Origin: an uncultured Synergistales bacterium
Lineage (GTDB): Bacteria; Synergistota; Synergistia; Synergistales; Aminobacteriaceae
DNA length: 37,487 nucleotides
Direction: 5' to 3'
NCBI GenBank assembly: GCA_905233525.1
Contig: CAJOEW010000004.1
Location: 1-37,487, forward strand
Shown here: positions 1-7,118 of the stretch, piece by piece
How the letters are laid out: each line of letters begins with the position of its first letter
Numbering within the stretch: the first letter of the stretch is position 1
The notes under the pieces: generated by a model
Databases searched by the model: none
Told to the model about the DNA's origin: nothing
What the model saw: only the letters and a program-made list of their open reading frames with translations
Program-made: the position numbers and the translations under genes

Positions 1-273
1 GTTATTTTTTTCGAGCCTGTATAAATCCGCATGAACGATTAAAATATTTTCGCACTCGTATTCATTCATAATCGTAAATGACGGACTGCGGACTCCTGAT
101 TTTATTCCGAAATATGAACAGACACCGCGTACAAAAACAGTTTTGCCTGAGCCTAAATCGCCATGTAATAAAATTATTGAGCCGGGCGTTATGCATTTCC
201 CGAACTCAATACCTAAATTAAACGTCTCTGACTCGGAGCGCGTTATAAAAAAATTTTCGCCGTTGATTTTCAT
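1..273 (-). CDS. tsaE: tRNA threonylcarbamoyladenosine biosynthesis ATPase TsaE (partial, C-terminus beyond window)
   Basis: The reading frame from the ATG at 273 runs open to the window edge and gives 91 residues beginning MKINGENFFITRS. It carries a P-loop (HGDLGSGKT, about residues 38-46), then RSPSFTIMNEYE and HADLYRL, which are the classic TsaE/YjeE signature blocks. The family is a small P-loop ATPase that works with TsaB and TsaD to make t6A37 on ANN-decoding tRNAs in the cytoplasm. The start overlaps the stop of the upstream small membrane-protein gene (ATGA at 273-270), so it is probably translationally coupled and is the last visible gene of this minus-strand operon. Full family length is about 150 residues, so roughly 60 residues are missing. 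Confidence 0.93.
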   Translation of the reverse strand, partial: MKINGENFFITRSESETFNLGIEFGKCITPGSIILLHGDLGSGKTVFVRGVCSYFGIKSGVRSPSFTIMNEYECENILIVHADLYRLEKNN

Positions 274-515
274 TTTTGATCGCCGCGTTTTGAATTGCGT
301 TTCTTAACAATCATTCTGAATATAACAGCCGAAGCGCAAAAAACAGCCGCAAATAAAATACTCTTCGGAATTTCAAGGCTTGCTCCGCTGAATCTCGTTG
401 CACCGAAAATAAAAGCGCAGGCAACAGCAAAACTGACAGTACTCATTAAAATTCCGCGCTTTCTGATTTTTTCGGATTTCTCGATCTCTTTATCCCAATC
501 AACTTTATGACGCAT
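270..515 (-). CDS. Small two-span membrane protein of unknown function
   Basis: This is an 81-residue protein with a charged N-terminus (MRHKVDWDKEIEKSEKIRKR), two hydrophobic stretches at about residues 23-43 and 49-68, and a basic tail (KKRNSKRGDQK). That layout fits a small inner-membrane hairpin with both ends cytoplasmic. It lies 14 bases after nnrD and overlaps the tsaE start by ATGA, so it is embedded in the operon and likely real. The SD is weak: GAAGGGA sits about 20 bases upstream, within the end of nnrD. I do not recognise a family. Confidence 0.7.
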   Translation of the reverse strand: MRHKVDWDKEIEKSEKIRKRGILMSTVSFAVACAFIFGATRFSGASLEIPKSILFAAVFCASAVIFRMIVKKRNSKRGDQK

Positions 516-529
516 GGTTTATAAAAAAA

Positions 530-1369
530 TTATTCCCTTCTGTCTCGTCTGAGTGATTTAATAACTTGCCTTAACATATTTGCGATTTCAGAGGCAAGCA
601 CTCCGTCAACGCCGTTGTATGATAACAAATCGCCTGCTATTCCGTGAATGGACGCTCCTAAAACAGAGGCATTAAAAACATCTAAACCCATTCCCAAAAA
701 CGCGCCTATACAACCTGCTAATACATCGCCTGAACCTGGTACAGCAAGCTCAGGGCCTCCTCGGTTAACTTGAATAATTCTATCGCTGTGAGCTATTAAC
801 GTTCCATGGCCTTTGAGCACAACACATCCCCAGCGTTTTGCAAGTTCGATCGCTGCGTTTTGTCTGTCAGCTCTTACATCGTCCGATGAAATTCCTAACA
901 AGCGCGCAGCTTCACCTTCATGAGGAGTTATAACGGCATTCGCACGGTAAATTACATCTTCTTTACGTTCAGCGAGAGCAAATAATCCGTCGCCGTCAAT
1001 TAAAATTTTTCCGTGCCATTCATTCCAGAGCCTGACGATAAAATTTATTCCGCTTCCTTCACGCTCGAGTCCCATTCCTGCGACGACTGCATCAAATTTT
1101 TCATTCATGACGTAATCTCCCCAATGGGCTTTATTATCTTCAGCGTGATAAACAATTTCAGGCAATCTCGCAGCACAAGCATTACACGCCGTTTTACATG
1201 AAAGCAGCGTAACGACTCCCGATCCTGATCGTAATGCACCTAAAGCACTTAACGAAGGCGCGCCGGGATAATGTTCAGAACCGCCAGCGATTAAAATTCT
1301 TCCGCGCGAGCCTTTATGCATTGTTTCAGGACGAAGAGGAAGCAAATTTCTTAAGTCCTTACGATTCAT
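530..1369 (-). CDS. nnrD: ADP-dependent (S)-NAD(P)H-hydrate dehydratase
   Basis: The 279 residues form a ribokinase-like YjeF C-terminal domain. Visible blocks are GRILIAGGSEHYPGAPSLSA near the N-terminus, VVAGMGLEREG, a DGDGLFAL stretch, ITPHEGEAARLLG, VLKGHGTLI, and the anion-hole motif GSGDVLAG with its catalytic Asp. The enzyme dehydrates damaged NADHX/NADPHX back to NAD(P)H using ADP. The N-terminal epimerase domain (NnrE) found in many bacterial fusions is absent, so this is the stand-alone form. The start is only 2 bases after the dehydrogenase stop, and an AGGGTG SD lies within the end of that gene, so the two are coupled. Confidence 0.93.
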   Translation of the reverse strand: MNRKDLRNLLPLRPETMHKGSRGRILIAGGSEHYPGAPSLSALGALRSGSGVVTLLSCKTACNACAARLPEIVYHAEDNKAHWGDYVMNEKFDAVVAGMGLEREGSGINFIVRLWNEWHGKILIDGDGLFALAERKEDVIYRANAVITPHEGEAARLLGISSDDVRADRQNAAIELAKRWGCVVLKGHGTLIAHSDRIIQVNRGGPELAVPGSGDVLAGCIGAFLGMGLDVFNASVLGASIHGIAGDLLSYNGVDGVLASEIANMLRQVIKSLRRDRRE

Positions 1370-1371
1370 GA

Positions 1372-2337
1372 TTACACCCTGACCAAATTCGGAGGCGTTA
1401 AACCTTTTAAAACGGCCTCAACATTTTTAGCGACCATGAAGCCCATATTATCACGAGTCTCATACGTAGCTGAACCCATATGAGGAACTAACACAACGTT
1501 GTCAAGTTCTTTAAGACCTGGATCAATTTCAGGCTCATGTTCGTAGACATCAAGTCCGGCTGCTGCGATGATTTTATTTTTCAGAGCATAGACTAAGGCT
1601 TTCTCATCAACGACAGAGCCTCTAGCTGTGTTTATTAAAATTGCGGTCGGTTTCATTTTTTTAAACTCTTCAGCGCCGATCAAATGTTTAGTCTTATCAG
1701 TTAAAGGCACATGCAGCGATATGAAGTCCGAATTTTTTAACACGTCATCAAGATTATTAACGCGTGTTGCTCCGATCTCGTCAAGCTCTTTAGAATTGTG
1801 AGTGTTATTAAAATAAATCACTTTCATACTAAAACCTAACGCAGCCTTACGGCCAAAATTAGATCCGATTCTGCCTGCTCCGATTATTCCGAGAGTTTTG
1901 CCTGTGATGTCATAACCAAATAAATTTAACGGCGACACTTCGAATTTATCAACCGAACGGGCATATTTATCACTAACGACGATTTTACGGGCAGCAGCAA
2001 ACATCAAACAGAAGCCTAAATCCGCCGTAGCGTCATTCAAAATATCAGGAGTATTTGTGACGAAGATATTTTTTCTCTGAGCTGCTTTAATATCGATATT
2101 ATTAAAACCTACTCCATAATTTGCAATGAGTTTTAAATTTTCGCCTGCTGAATTTATTAAGCTCTCGTCGATATTGTCATTGATTCTTGTAACGACGGCC
2201 TTGTAATTTTTGAAAGCGTTAATCAATTCATCGCGCGTCGCTGGTCTTGGTTCTGTATTAGCGTCAAAATCAGTGAGCTTTTTAAGAGCTTCCATGGCGG
2301 CAGGCGTTAAAGCTCTTGTTACGTAAAGTTCTTTCAT
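1372..2337 (-). CDS. D-2-hydroxyacid dehydrogenase (glyoxylate/hydroxypyruvate reductase-like)
   Basis: The 321 residues have the D-isomer 2-hydroxyacid dehydrogenase architecture: a catalytic half, a Rossmann insertion with GIIGAGRIGSNFGRK, then the NTARGSVVDE block containing the catalytic Arg, YEHEPEI with the Glu, and VLVPHMGSAT with the catalytic His. These enzymes reduce 2-oxoacids with NAD(P)H in the cytosol. The motif context (ANYGVGFNNID, HMGSAT) resembles glyoxylate/hydroxypyruvate reductases more than PGDH or D-lactate dehydrogenase, but the substrate cannot be fixed from sequence. There is no ACT domain. An SD (AAAGGAA) lies about 11 bases before the ATG. It follows the cyclophilin gene by 8 bases. 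Confidence 0.88.
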   Translation of the reverse strand: MKELYVTRALTPAAMEALKKLTDFDANTEPRPATRDELINAFKNYKAVVTRINDNIDESLINSAGENLKLIANYGVGFNNIDIKAAQRKNIFVTNTPDILNDATADLGFCLMFAAARKIVVSDKYARSVDKFEVSPLNLFGYDITGKTLGIIGAGRIGSNFGRKAALGFSMKVIYFNNTHNSKELDEIGATRVNNLDDVLKNSDFISLHVPLTDKTKHLIGAEEFKKMKPTAILINTARGSVVDEKALVYALKNKIIAAAGLDVYEHEPEIDPGLKELDNVVLVPHMGSATYETRDNMGFMVAKNVEAVLKGLTPPNLVRV

Positions 2338-2345
2338 AAAATCAA

Positions 2346-2900
2346 TTATTCCTTTCCGTCGCCTGTTATAACGATTGAATTTATAACGACATCTTTCAAC
2401 GGTCTATCAGCTTTATTAGTTTTAACATGGCCTATATTTTCGATTATATCCATGCTTTCGATTACGTGTCCGAAAATTGCATGACGGCCATCAAGCCAAG
2501 GAGTCGGAACGAGTGTAATAAAGAATTGCGAGCCGCCGGTATTAGGACCTGCATTCGCCATGGATAATATACCTGCGGAATCGTGTTTTAATCCTTCGCC
2601 GAACTCGTCATCAATTGAATAGCCTGGGCCTCCGCGTCCTGTACCTGTAGGATCTCCGCCCTGTATCATGAAATTATCAATGACGCGATGAAAAATTACG
2701 CCGTCATAAAAATTATTTTTAGCGAGTGTAATAAAATTCTCTACGGTTTTAGGAGCTAAGTCTGAATACAATTCGATCTTAAAATTTCCCATATTGGTAT
2801 TAAATTCTGCGATCGGCCGTTTAGATTTTCCCCAAGTGATAGCTGAAAAGAGAGGTAACATAACTACGACAATAGTTAAAATTTCGATTAGTCTGCGCAA
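2346..2900 (-). CDS. Exported cyclophilin-type peptidyl-prolyl cis-trans isomerase
   Basis: I start this at the TTG at 2900 because AAAGGAG sits 8 bases before it (2908-2914). A longer ATG-started frame (from 2930) would place that SD inside the gene. The 184-residue product begins MRRLIEILTIVVVMLPLFSA, a signal peptide or membrane anchor, so the enzyme acts in the periplasm or at the cell surface. The cyclophilin core is complete: FHRVIDNFMIQGGDPTGTG (catalytic Arg, QGG), NAGPNTGGSQFFITL and WLDGRHAIFGHV. It catalyses prolyl isomerisation during folding of exported proteins. It is the first gene of the minus-strand operon running to tsaE, and a TATAAT box lies upstream (complement of 2948-2953). 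Confidence 0.93.
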   Translation of the reverse strand: MRRLIEILTIVVVMLPLFSAITWGKSKRPIAEFNTNMGNFKIELYSDLAPKTVENFITLAKNNFYDGVIFHRVIDNFMIQGGDPTGTGRGGPGYSIDDEFGEGLKHDSAGILSMANAGPNTGGSQFFITLVPTPWLDGRHAIFGHVIESMDIIENIGHVKTNKADRPLKDVVINSIVITGDGKE

Positions 2901-2947
2901 TAAAAAAACTCCTTTCAAAATGCAAAACAAGTTAATTAAACGTTTGT

Positions 2948-2976
2948 ATTATATAAAAAATGCTAATTATTTATAA
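2948..2976 (-). promoter_or_regulatory. Probable promoter of the cyclophilin-to-tsaE operon
   Basis: On the minus strand TTATAA, a 17-base spacer and a perfect TATAAT (complement of 2948-2953) lie about 50 bases before the TTG start at 2900. The -35 is poor (3 of 6 to TTGACA), so the -10 carries the call. Confidence 0.5.
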
Positions 2977-3132
2977 TTGCGTGCGGTGCTGAAAATTTCG
3001 GTGTGCATTATTTTTTTTGAGAGTGTTAAATTTTGCGTGAGTGTTTTAAAAATTTTTTCGTGAATGATTTTGCGAGCATGTTTAAAAAATTCTGCGTTAA
3101 AAGATTTTGTCCTTGCAACAGTAAAAACTCGC

Positions 3133-3161
3133 TTGACGTTACTTTACAGCTAAAGTAAAAT
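3133..3161 (+). promoter_or_regulatory. Promoter with embedded operator-like dyad, upstream of the aconitase operon
   Basis: TTGACG (3133-3138), a 17-base spacer and TAAAAT (3156-3161) form a near-consensus housekeeping promoter. The spacer and the first part of the -10 are occupied by a perfect inverted repeat, TTACTTTA-CAGC-TAAAGTAA (3139-3158). A repressor dimer bound there would exclude RNA polymerase. The rest of the 2901-3321 gap holds the divergent cyclophilin promoter, AT-rich sequence and a leader ORF; I see nothing else in it. Confidence 0.65.
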
Positions 3162-3224
3162 CCGATTTGTTTTGTTCCCAAGATGAGAGCTTTTTTAAAT
3201 TTCATAACTGGAGGCTGATAATTT

Positions 3225-3329
3225 TTGAATACAAATAAGAAACAATTCAGGCATTGTTTGTTGCTTTCAGTTCCTGCGAATTTTTCATCTCAAAAAAATA
3301 CTACTGGGGGGTATAAATCTCATGATTAA
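3225..3329 (+). CDS. Putative 34-residue leader ORF overlapping the aconitase start
   Basis: A TTG at 3225 is preceded by GGAGG (3210-3214) at 10-base spacing and opens a 34-codon frame beginning [15 protein letters not shown]. Its TAA stop (3327-3329) lies just inside the aconitase gene, whose ATG is at 3322. Aconitase itself has only a G-run (GGGGGG, 3306-3311) as SD. The arrangement suits translational coupling or a leader peptide. The peptide has no run of one amino acid that would suggest classic attenuation. It could also be chance, since it is short and starts at TTG. Confidence 0.4.
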   Translation: MNTNKKQFRHCLLLSVPANFSSQKNTTGGYKSHD

Positions 3330-5610
3330 ACTTTATGACGGTGGAGTATACCTTGTTAAAGGAACGGATCTTGTTCCCGAAAGCGAGGCCGCAAAAGTAA
3401 AACAGTTGACAGGACACGACGCTAATAAGGATGAAGCTAAAAAAGGTACGATCGCTTACGGCATTTTAAAATCACATAATACAGCCGGCGATATGGATCA
3501 TTTAAGAATCAAATTCGACTCAATGGCTTCGCATGATATTACGTTCGTCGGAATTATTCAGACTGCCAGAGCCTCAGGAATGAAAAAATTCCCGCTTCCG
3601 TATGTTCTTACGAACTGTCATAACTCGCTTTGCGCAGTAGGCGGAACGATTAACGATGATGACCATTATTTCGGATTGTCATCAGCTAAGAAATACGGCG
3701 GAATTTATGTACCTCCTCATATCGCAGTTATTCACCAGTTTATGCGCGAGATGTTTGCAGGCTGCGGAAAAATGATTTTAGGTTCAGACAGCCACACACG
3801 TTACGGCGCACTTGGAACAATGGCTATCGGTGAAGGCGGCGGCGAGCTTGTTAAACAATTATTGCAAGATACTTACGATGTAGCATATCCCGGAGTTGTT
3901 GCGATTTACTTAAAAGGTAAGCCGGCTCCTTATGTCGGACCTCATGATGTAGCGCTCGCAATCGTTAAAGCCGTATTCAAAAATGGTTATGTTAAAAATA
4001 AAGTCATGGAATTTGTTGGCCCTGGCGTTTCAAGCATGACAACGGATTACAGAAACGGCGTTGACGTTATGACAACTGAAACAACGTGCTTATCATCAGT
4101 ATGGCGCACGGATTCAGATACAAAAGCTTTCTTAGCACAGCACGGACGCGAAGGCGATTATAAAGAATTGAATCCTGCGGAAGTTGCTTATTATGACGGC
4201 TGCGTTGAGATCGATCTTTCAACAATCAAACCGATGATCGCGTTGCCTTTCCACCCGTCAAACGGCTATGAGATTAAAGAGCTTTACGCAAATTTAAAAG
4301 ATATCCTCGCTGAAACTGAAAAAGCTGCTGAGAAAGTTGCTGGAGGTCGTGCTGATTTCAAACTTCTTGATAAGATCACTTCCGACGGCAAGTTAATGGT
4401 ACAGCAGGGAGTTATCGGCGGTTGTGCAGGCGGAAATTATACTAACGTTGTTGAAGCTGCTCACGCTCTTAAAGGCAAATCATGCGGTTACGGCGAATTT
4501 TATTTAAGCGTTTATCCGTCATCACAGCCTGTATTTGTTGATCTTGACCGTAAAGGCTTGTTAGCTGATTTAATGGACGCTGGCGCAATCATTCGTACAG
4601 CATTCTGCGGACCATGCTTCGGAGCCGGCGACACACCTGCAAATAACGCGTTATCGATCAGACATACGACTCGTAACTTCCCGAACCGTGAAGGATCAAA
4701 ACCAGGTAACGGCCAGATGTCAGCAGTAGCACTTATGGATGCTCGCTCAATCGCAGCAACAGCAGCCAACGGCGGAAAATTAACCAGCGCTGAAGATATG
4801 GACTGCTGGGGAAATATTCCGGAATATCATTACGATGACAAAGCTTATAAATCTCGTGTTTATTGGGGATTTGGCAAAGCTGATCTTGATCAGGATATCC
4901 GCTTCGGACCGAATATTAAAGACTGGCCTGAGCAGGAGCCTTTGGCTGAAAATATTTTATTGCGTGTTGTTTCAAAAATCCTTGACGAAGTTACAACGAC
5001 CGACGAATTGATCCCGTCAGGCGAAACATCATCATTCAGATCGAATCCTTTAGGACTTGCTGAATTTACGTTATCAAGACGCGATCCTGAATATGTCGGA
5101 CGTGCTAAAGATGTTCAGAAGATCGAGAAAGCCAGATTATCAGGCGAAGACGTTACAAAGGGCGAATTAGCTTCAGTTTACGCTGCTATCAAATCAGTTG
5201 ACGCGAATGTTAAACCGGCAGACATTGAGATCGGTTCAACAATTTACGCTAACAAACCAGGCGACGGTTCAGCACGTGAGCAGGCTGCTTCATGTCAGAG
5301 AGTTTTAGGCGCTCTTGCTAACATTACTCAGGAATATGCTACGAAGCGTTACCGCTCAAACTGCATGAACTGGGGAATGATCCCGTTCCATTTGAAGGGC
5401 GATCCTAATTTCGAAGTAGGCGATTATGTTTATGTACCTGGTATCAGAAAAGCTCTTGACGATAACAAGCTTGACAGCATTAAGGCTTACGTTATCAAAG
5501 GCGGAAAAGTTGAAGAGGCCGAGCTTTATATCCAGGCTATGACAGGCAACGAGCGCGACATCGTTAAGGCCGGATGCTTAATCAACTTCAACAGGAACAA
5601 AGCGAAATAA
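3322..5610 (+). CDS. Aconitate hydratase, YbhJ-type aconitase-family protein
   Basis: This 762-residue aconitase-superfamily protein has the [4Fe-4S] ligands in the form GGCAGGNY (Cys368) and CGPCFGAG (Cys429, Cys432). Classic AcnA/AcnB/IPM isomerases usually have a C-T-N context at the first Cys; this Gly-Cys-Ala-Gly-Gly variant and the length match the YbhJ 'hydratase' branch. [12 protein letters not shown] near residue 154 is the substrate/Ser block of the family. The swivel domain follows at about 590-760. The gene sits 80 bases before NADP-isocitrate dehydrogenase, so it most likely converts citrate to isocitrate for 2-oxoglutarate/glutamate synthesis. The superfamily and the Fe-S site are seen directly; the citrate substrate is inferred from the neighbour. 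The best upstream SD belongs to the overlapping leader ORF. Confidence 0.88.
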   Translation: MIKLYDGGVYLVKGTDLVPESEAAKVKQLTGHDANKDEAKKGTIAYGILKSHNTAGDMDHLRIKFDSMASHDITFVGIIQTARASGMKKFPLPYVLTNCHNSLCAVGGTINDDDHYFGLSSAKKYGGIYVPPHIAVIHQFMREMFAGCGKMILGSDSHTRYGALGTMAIGEGGGELVKQLLQDTYDVAYPGVVAIYLKGKPAPYVGPHDVALAIVKAVFKNGYVKNKVMEFVGPGVSSMTTDYRNGVDVMTTETTCLSSVWRTDSDTKAFLAQHGREGDYKELNPAEVAYYDGCVEIDLSTIKPMIALPFHPSNGYEIKELYANLKDILAETEKAAEKVAGGRADFKLLDKITSDGKLMVQQGVIGGCAGGNYTNVVEAAHALKGKSCGYGEFYLSVYPSSQPVFVDLDRKGLLADLMDAGAIIRTAFCGPCFGAGDTPANNALSIRHTTRNFPNREGSKPGNGQMSAVALMDARSIAATAANGGKLTSAEDMDCWGNIPEYHYDDKAYKSRVYWGFGKADLDQDIRFGPNIKDWPEQEPLAENILLRVVSKILDEVTTTDELIPSGETSSFRSNPLGLAEFTLSRRDPEYVGRAKDVQKIEKARLSGEDVTKGELASVYAAIKSVDANVKPADIEIGSTIYANKPGDGSAREQAASCQRVLGALANITQEYATKRYRSNCMNWGMIPFHLKGDPNFEVGDYVYVPGIRKALDDNKLDSIKAYVIKGGKVEEAELYIQAMTGNERDIVKAGCLINFNRNKAK

Positions 5611-5628
5611 TTTAGAGTGTTTATTATT

Positions 5629-5657
5629 CCCTTCGATTGAAAAAGATCGGAGGGTTT
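5629..5657 (+). other. Intercistronic stem-loop between aconitase and icd
   Basis: CCCTTCGAT (5629-5637) can pair with ATCGGAGGG (5646-5654) through nine pairs, one of them G-U, around an 8-base loop. Only three T residues follow, so it is a weak terminator at best. An mRNA processing or stability element that sets the aconitase:icd ratio is equally likely. Confidence 0.5.
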
Positions 5658-5690
5658 CAATATAAAATCTGAAAGGAGAAAATTATCACC

Positions 5691-6896
5691 GTGAGTAAAA
5701 TTAAAATGGCTAATCCCATCGTTGAGATGGACGGCGACGAAATGACACGTGTTCTTTGGAGAATCATTAAAGAGGATTTATTAAGTCCGTTCGTTGAGCT
5801 TAACATGGAATATTACGATCTCGGACTTGAAGAGCGTGACCGTACAGGCGATAAAGTAACATGGGAAGCAGCTGAAGCTATTAAAAAACATCGCGTCGGT
5901 GTAAAGTGCGCAACGATCACACCTAACAAGCAGCGCGTCGAAGAATATAATTTACATGAAATGTGGAAAAGCCCTAACGGTACGATCCGTATGGTTCTCG
6001 ATGGAACAGTTTTCCGTGCACCGATTTTAACAAATTGCATTCATCCCGTCGTAAAGAATTGGAAGAAGCCCATTACAATCGCACGTCATGCTTACGGAGA
6101 TGTTTACCGCGGAACAGAATTCAGAGTACCGGAACCAGGTAAGGCCGAATTAGTTTTCACAGGTAAGAACGGCGCAAGCTTCCGTGAAACAGTTTACGAT
6201 TACGAGTGCCCTGGCGTTCTTCAGGCTATGTATAACAAAGACACGTCAATAAATTCATTTGCTCGCAGCTGCTTTGAATACGCTTTAGCCACAAAACAGG
6301 ATCTTTGGTTCTCAACAAAAGATACGATCTCAAAACAGTATGACCAGACGTTTAAATTACGTTTCCAGGATATTTTTGAGAAAGAATACGAAGCTAAATT
6401 CAAAAACGCCGGCATTACATATTTCTATACGTTAATTGATGACGCTGTTGCACGTGTAATGCGTTCAGAAGGCGGATTCATTTGGGCGTGCAAAAACTAT
6501 GACGGCGACGTTATGAGCGATATGGTTTCAACGGCATTCGGTTCACTTGCTATGATGACGAGCGTATTAGTTTCACCGGATGGCAATTTCGAGTACGAAG
6601 CTGCTCACGGAACAGTCACAAAGCACTGGTACAGATACAAAGAGACCGGCAAAATGACCTCAACGAATCCTGTCGCAACGATTTTCGCATGGTCAGGTGC
6701 TTTAAGAAAACGCGGAGAATTTGACGGCAATAATGATCTCGTAGCGTTTGCTAACAAGCTTGAAAAAGCAACAGTCGACACAATTGAGAGCGGAGTTATA
6801 ACAGGCGACCTTAAGAACCTTTGCGAGCTTCCTGCCGAAAAAATTCAGGTCAAAGACTCAAAAGAGTTCATCGAAGCTATCGCCGCGAAACTGTAA
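5691..6896 (+). CDS. icd: NADP-dependent isocitrate dehydrogenase, eukaryotic-type (homodimeric)
   Basis: The 401 residues begin MSKIKMANPIVEMDGDEMTR and align by eye with the eukaryotic/type II NADP-IDH family (length about 400-415): CATITPNKQRVEEY, KSPNGTIRMVLDGTVFR, IARHAYGDVYRGTEF, YTLIDDAVARVMRSEGGFIWACKNYDGDVMSD, AAHGTVTKHW and TSTNPVATIFAW. It oxidatively decarboxylates isocitrate to 2-oxoglutarate. The GTG start is chosen because AAAGGAG lies 12 bases upstream; the next ATG, five codons in, would be 27 bases away. It follows the aconitase gene, so the pair forms the citrate-to-2-oxoglutarate arm, and a terminator follows at once. Confidence 0.95.
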   Translation: MSKIKMANPIVEMDGDEMTRVLWRIIKEDLLSPFVELNMEYYDLGLEERDRTGDKVTWEAAEAIKKHRVGVKCATITPNKQRVEEYNLHEMWKSPNGTIRMVLDGTVFRAPILTNCIHPVVKNWKKPITIARHAYGDVYRGTEFRVPEPGKAELVFTGKNGASFRETVYDYECPGVLQAMYNKDTSINSFARSCFEYALATKQDLWFSTKDTISKQYDQTFKLRFQDIFEKEYEAKFKNAGITYFYTLIDDAVARVMRSEGGFIWACKNYDGDVMSDMVSTAFGSLAMMTSVLVSPDGNFEYEAAHGTVTKHWYRYKETGKMTSTNPVATIFAWSGALRKRGEFDGNNDLVAFANKLEKATVDTIESGVITGDLKNLCELPAEKIQVKDSKEFIEAIAAKL

Positions 6897-6924
6897 GATT
6901 TATTTACGCGATTGAAATTATTTC

Positions 6925-6960
6925 CTCCTGTTGATTATTTCGATGGGAGGATTTTTTTGT
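6925..6960 (+). terminator. Rho-independent terminator after icd
   Basis: TCCTCCT (6925-6931) pairs with GGGAGGA (6947-6953, one G-U) across a 15-base loop, followed by seven T residues (6954-6960). It isolates the aconitase-icd operon from the pyruvyl transferase gene. Confidence 0.8.
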
Positions 6961-7053
6961 GTTAAGATATCCGCGCAGCGCGTTGTAAAATATTTTTGGC
7001 TCGTTGAAGATTTTATAGACTTTAAATTTTTGTAGACACGCTGAAAATTTTAT

Positions 7054-7118
7054 AAAGGAATGTTGACGAAATGCACGAAAATGATATAATGTCCTGTCTT
7101 GTCCTGTCCTGTCCGTAA
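7054..7118 (+). CDS. SD and start region of the pyruvyl transferase, read in the current (out-of-frame) repeat phase
   Basis: AAAGGA (7054-7059) lies 11 bases before ATG 7071. Translation from that ATG gives MHENDIMSCLVLSCP and stops at TAA 7116-7118, just past the pentanucleotide repeat. One added 5-base unit would shift this frame into the pyruvyl transferase frame (...SCPVRKVLLVTF), so this is probably the true 5' end of the next gene in its off phase. The rival reading is a real promoter here (TTGACG 7063-7068, 16 bases, TATAAT 7085-7090), which would start transcription downstream of this ATG. Confidence 0.5.
7092..7115 (+). repeat. Pentanucleotide tandem repeat (TCCTG)n, candidate phase-variation tract
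   Basis: The units are TCCTG, TCTTG (one variant), TCCTG, TCCTG, then partial TCCG (7092-7115). The tract lies between an SD-served ATG and the conserved start of the pyruvyl transferase domain. Slippage by one unit changes the reading frame. The count is low and one unit is degenerate, so slippage would be slower than at longer tracts. Confidence 0.75.

Noticed and set aside
4512-4769. Minus-strand ORF inside the aconitase gene
   Set aside because: It lies antisense to the conserved Fe-S region with no SD; it is a by-product of codon bias. The same holds for ORFs antisense to groEL, icd and purL.
7085-7090. TATAAT (with TTGACG 7063-7068) as the sole promoter of the pyruvyl transferase
   Set aside because: It would start RNA near 7097, beyond the only SD and ATG, leaving a nearly leaderless TTG inside the repeat. 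I keep it as a rival explanation but prefer the repeat-switch reading.
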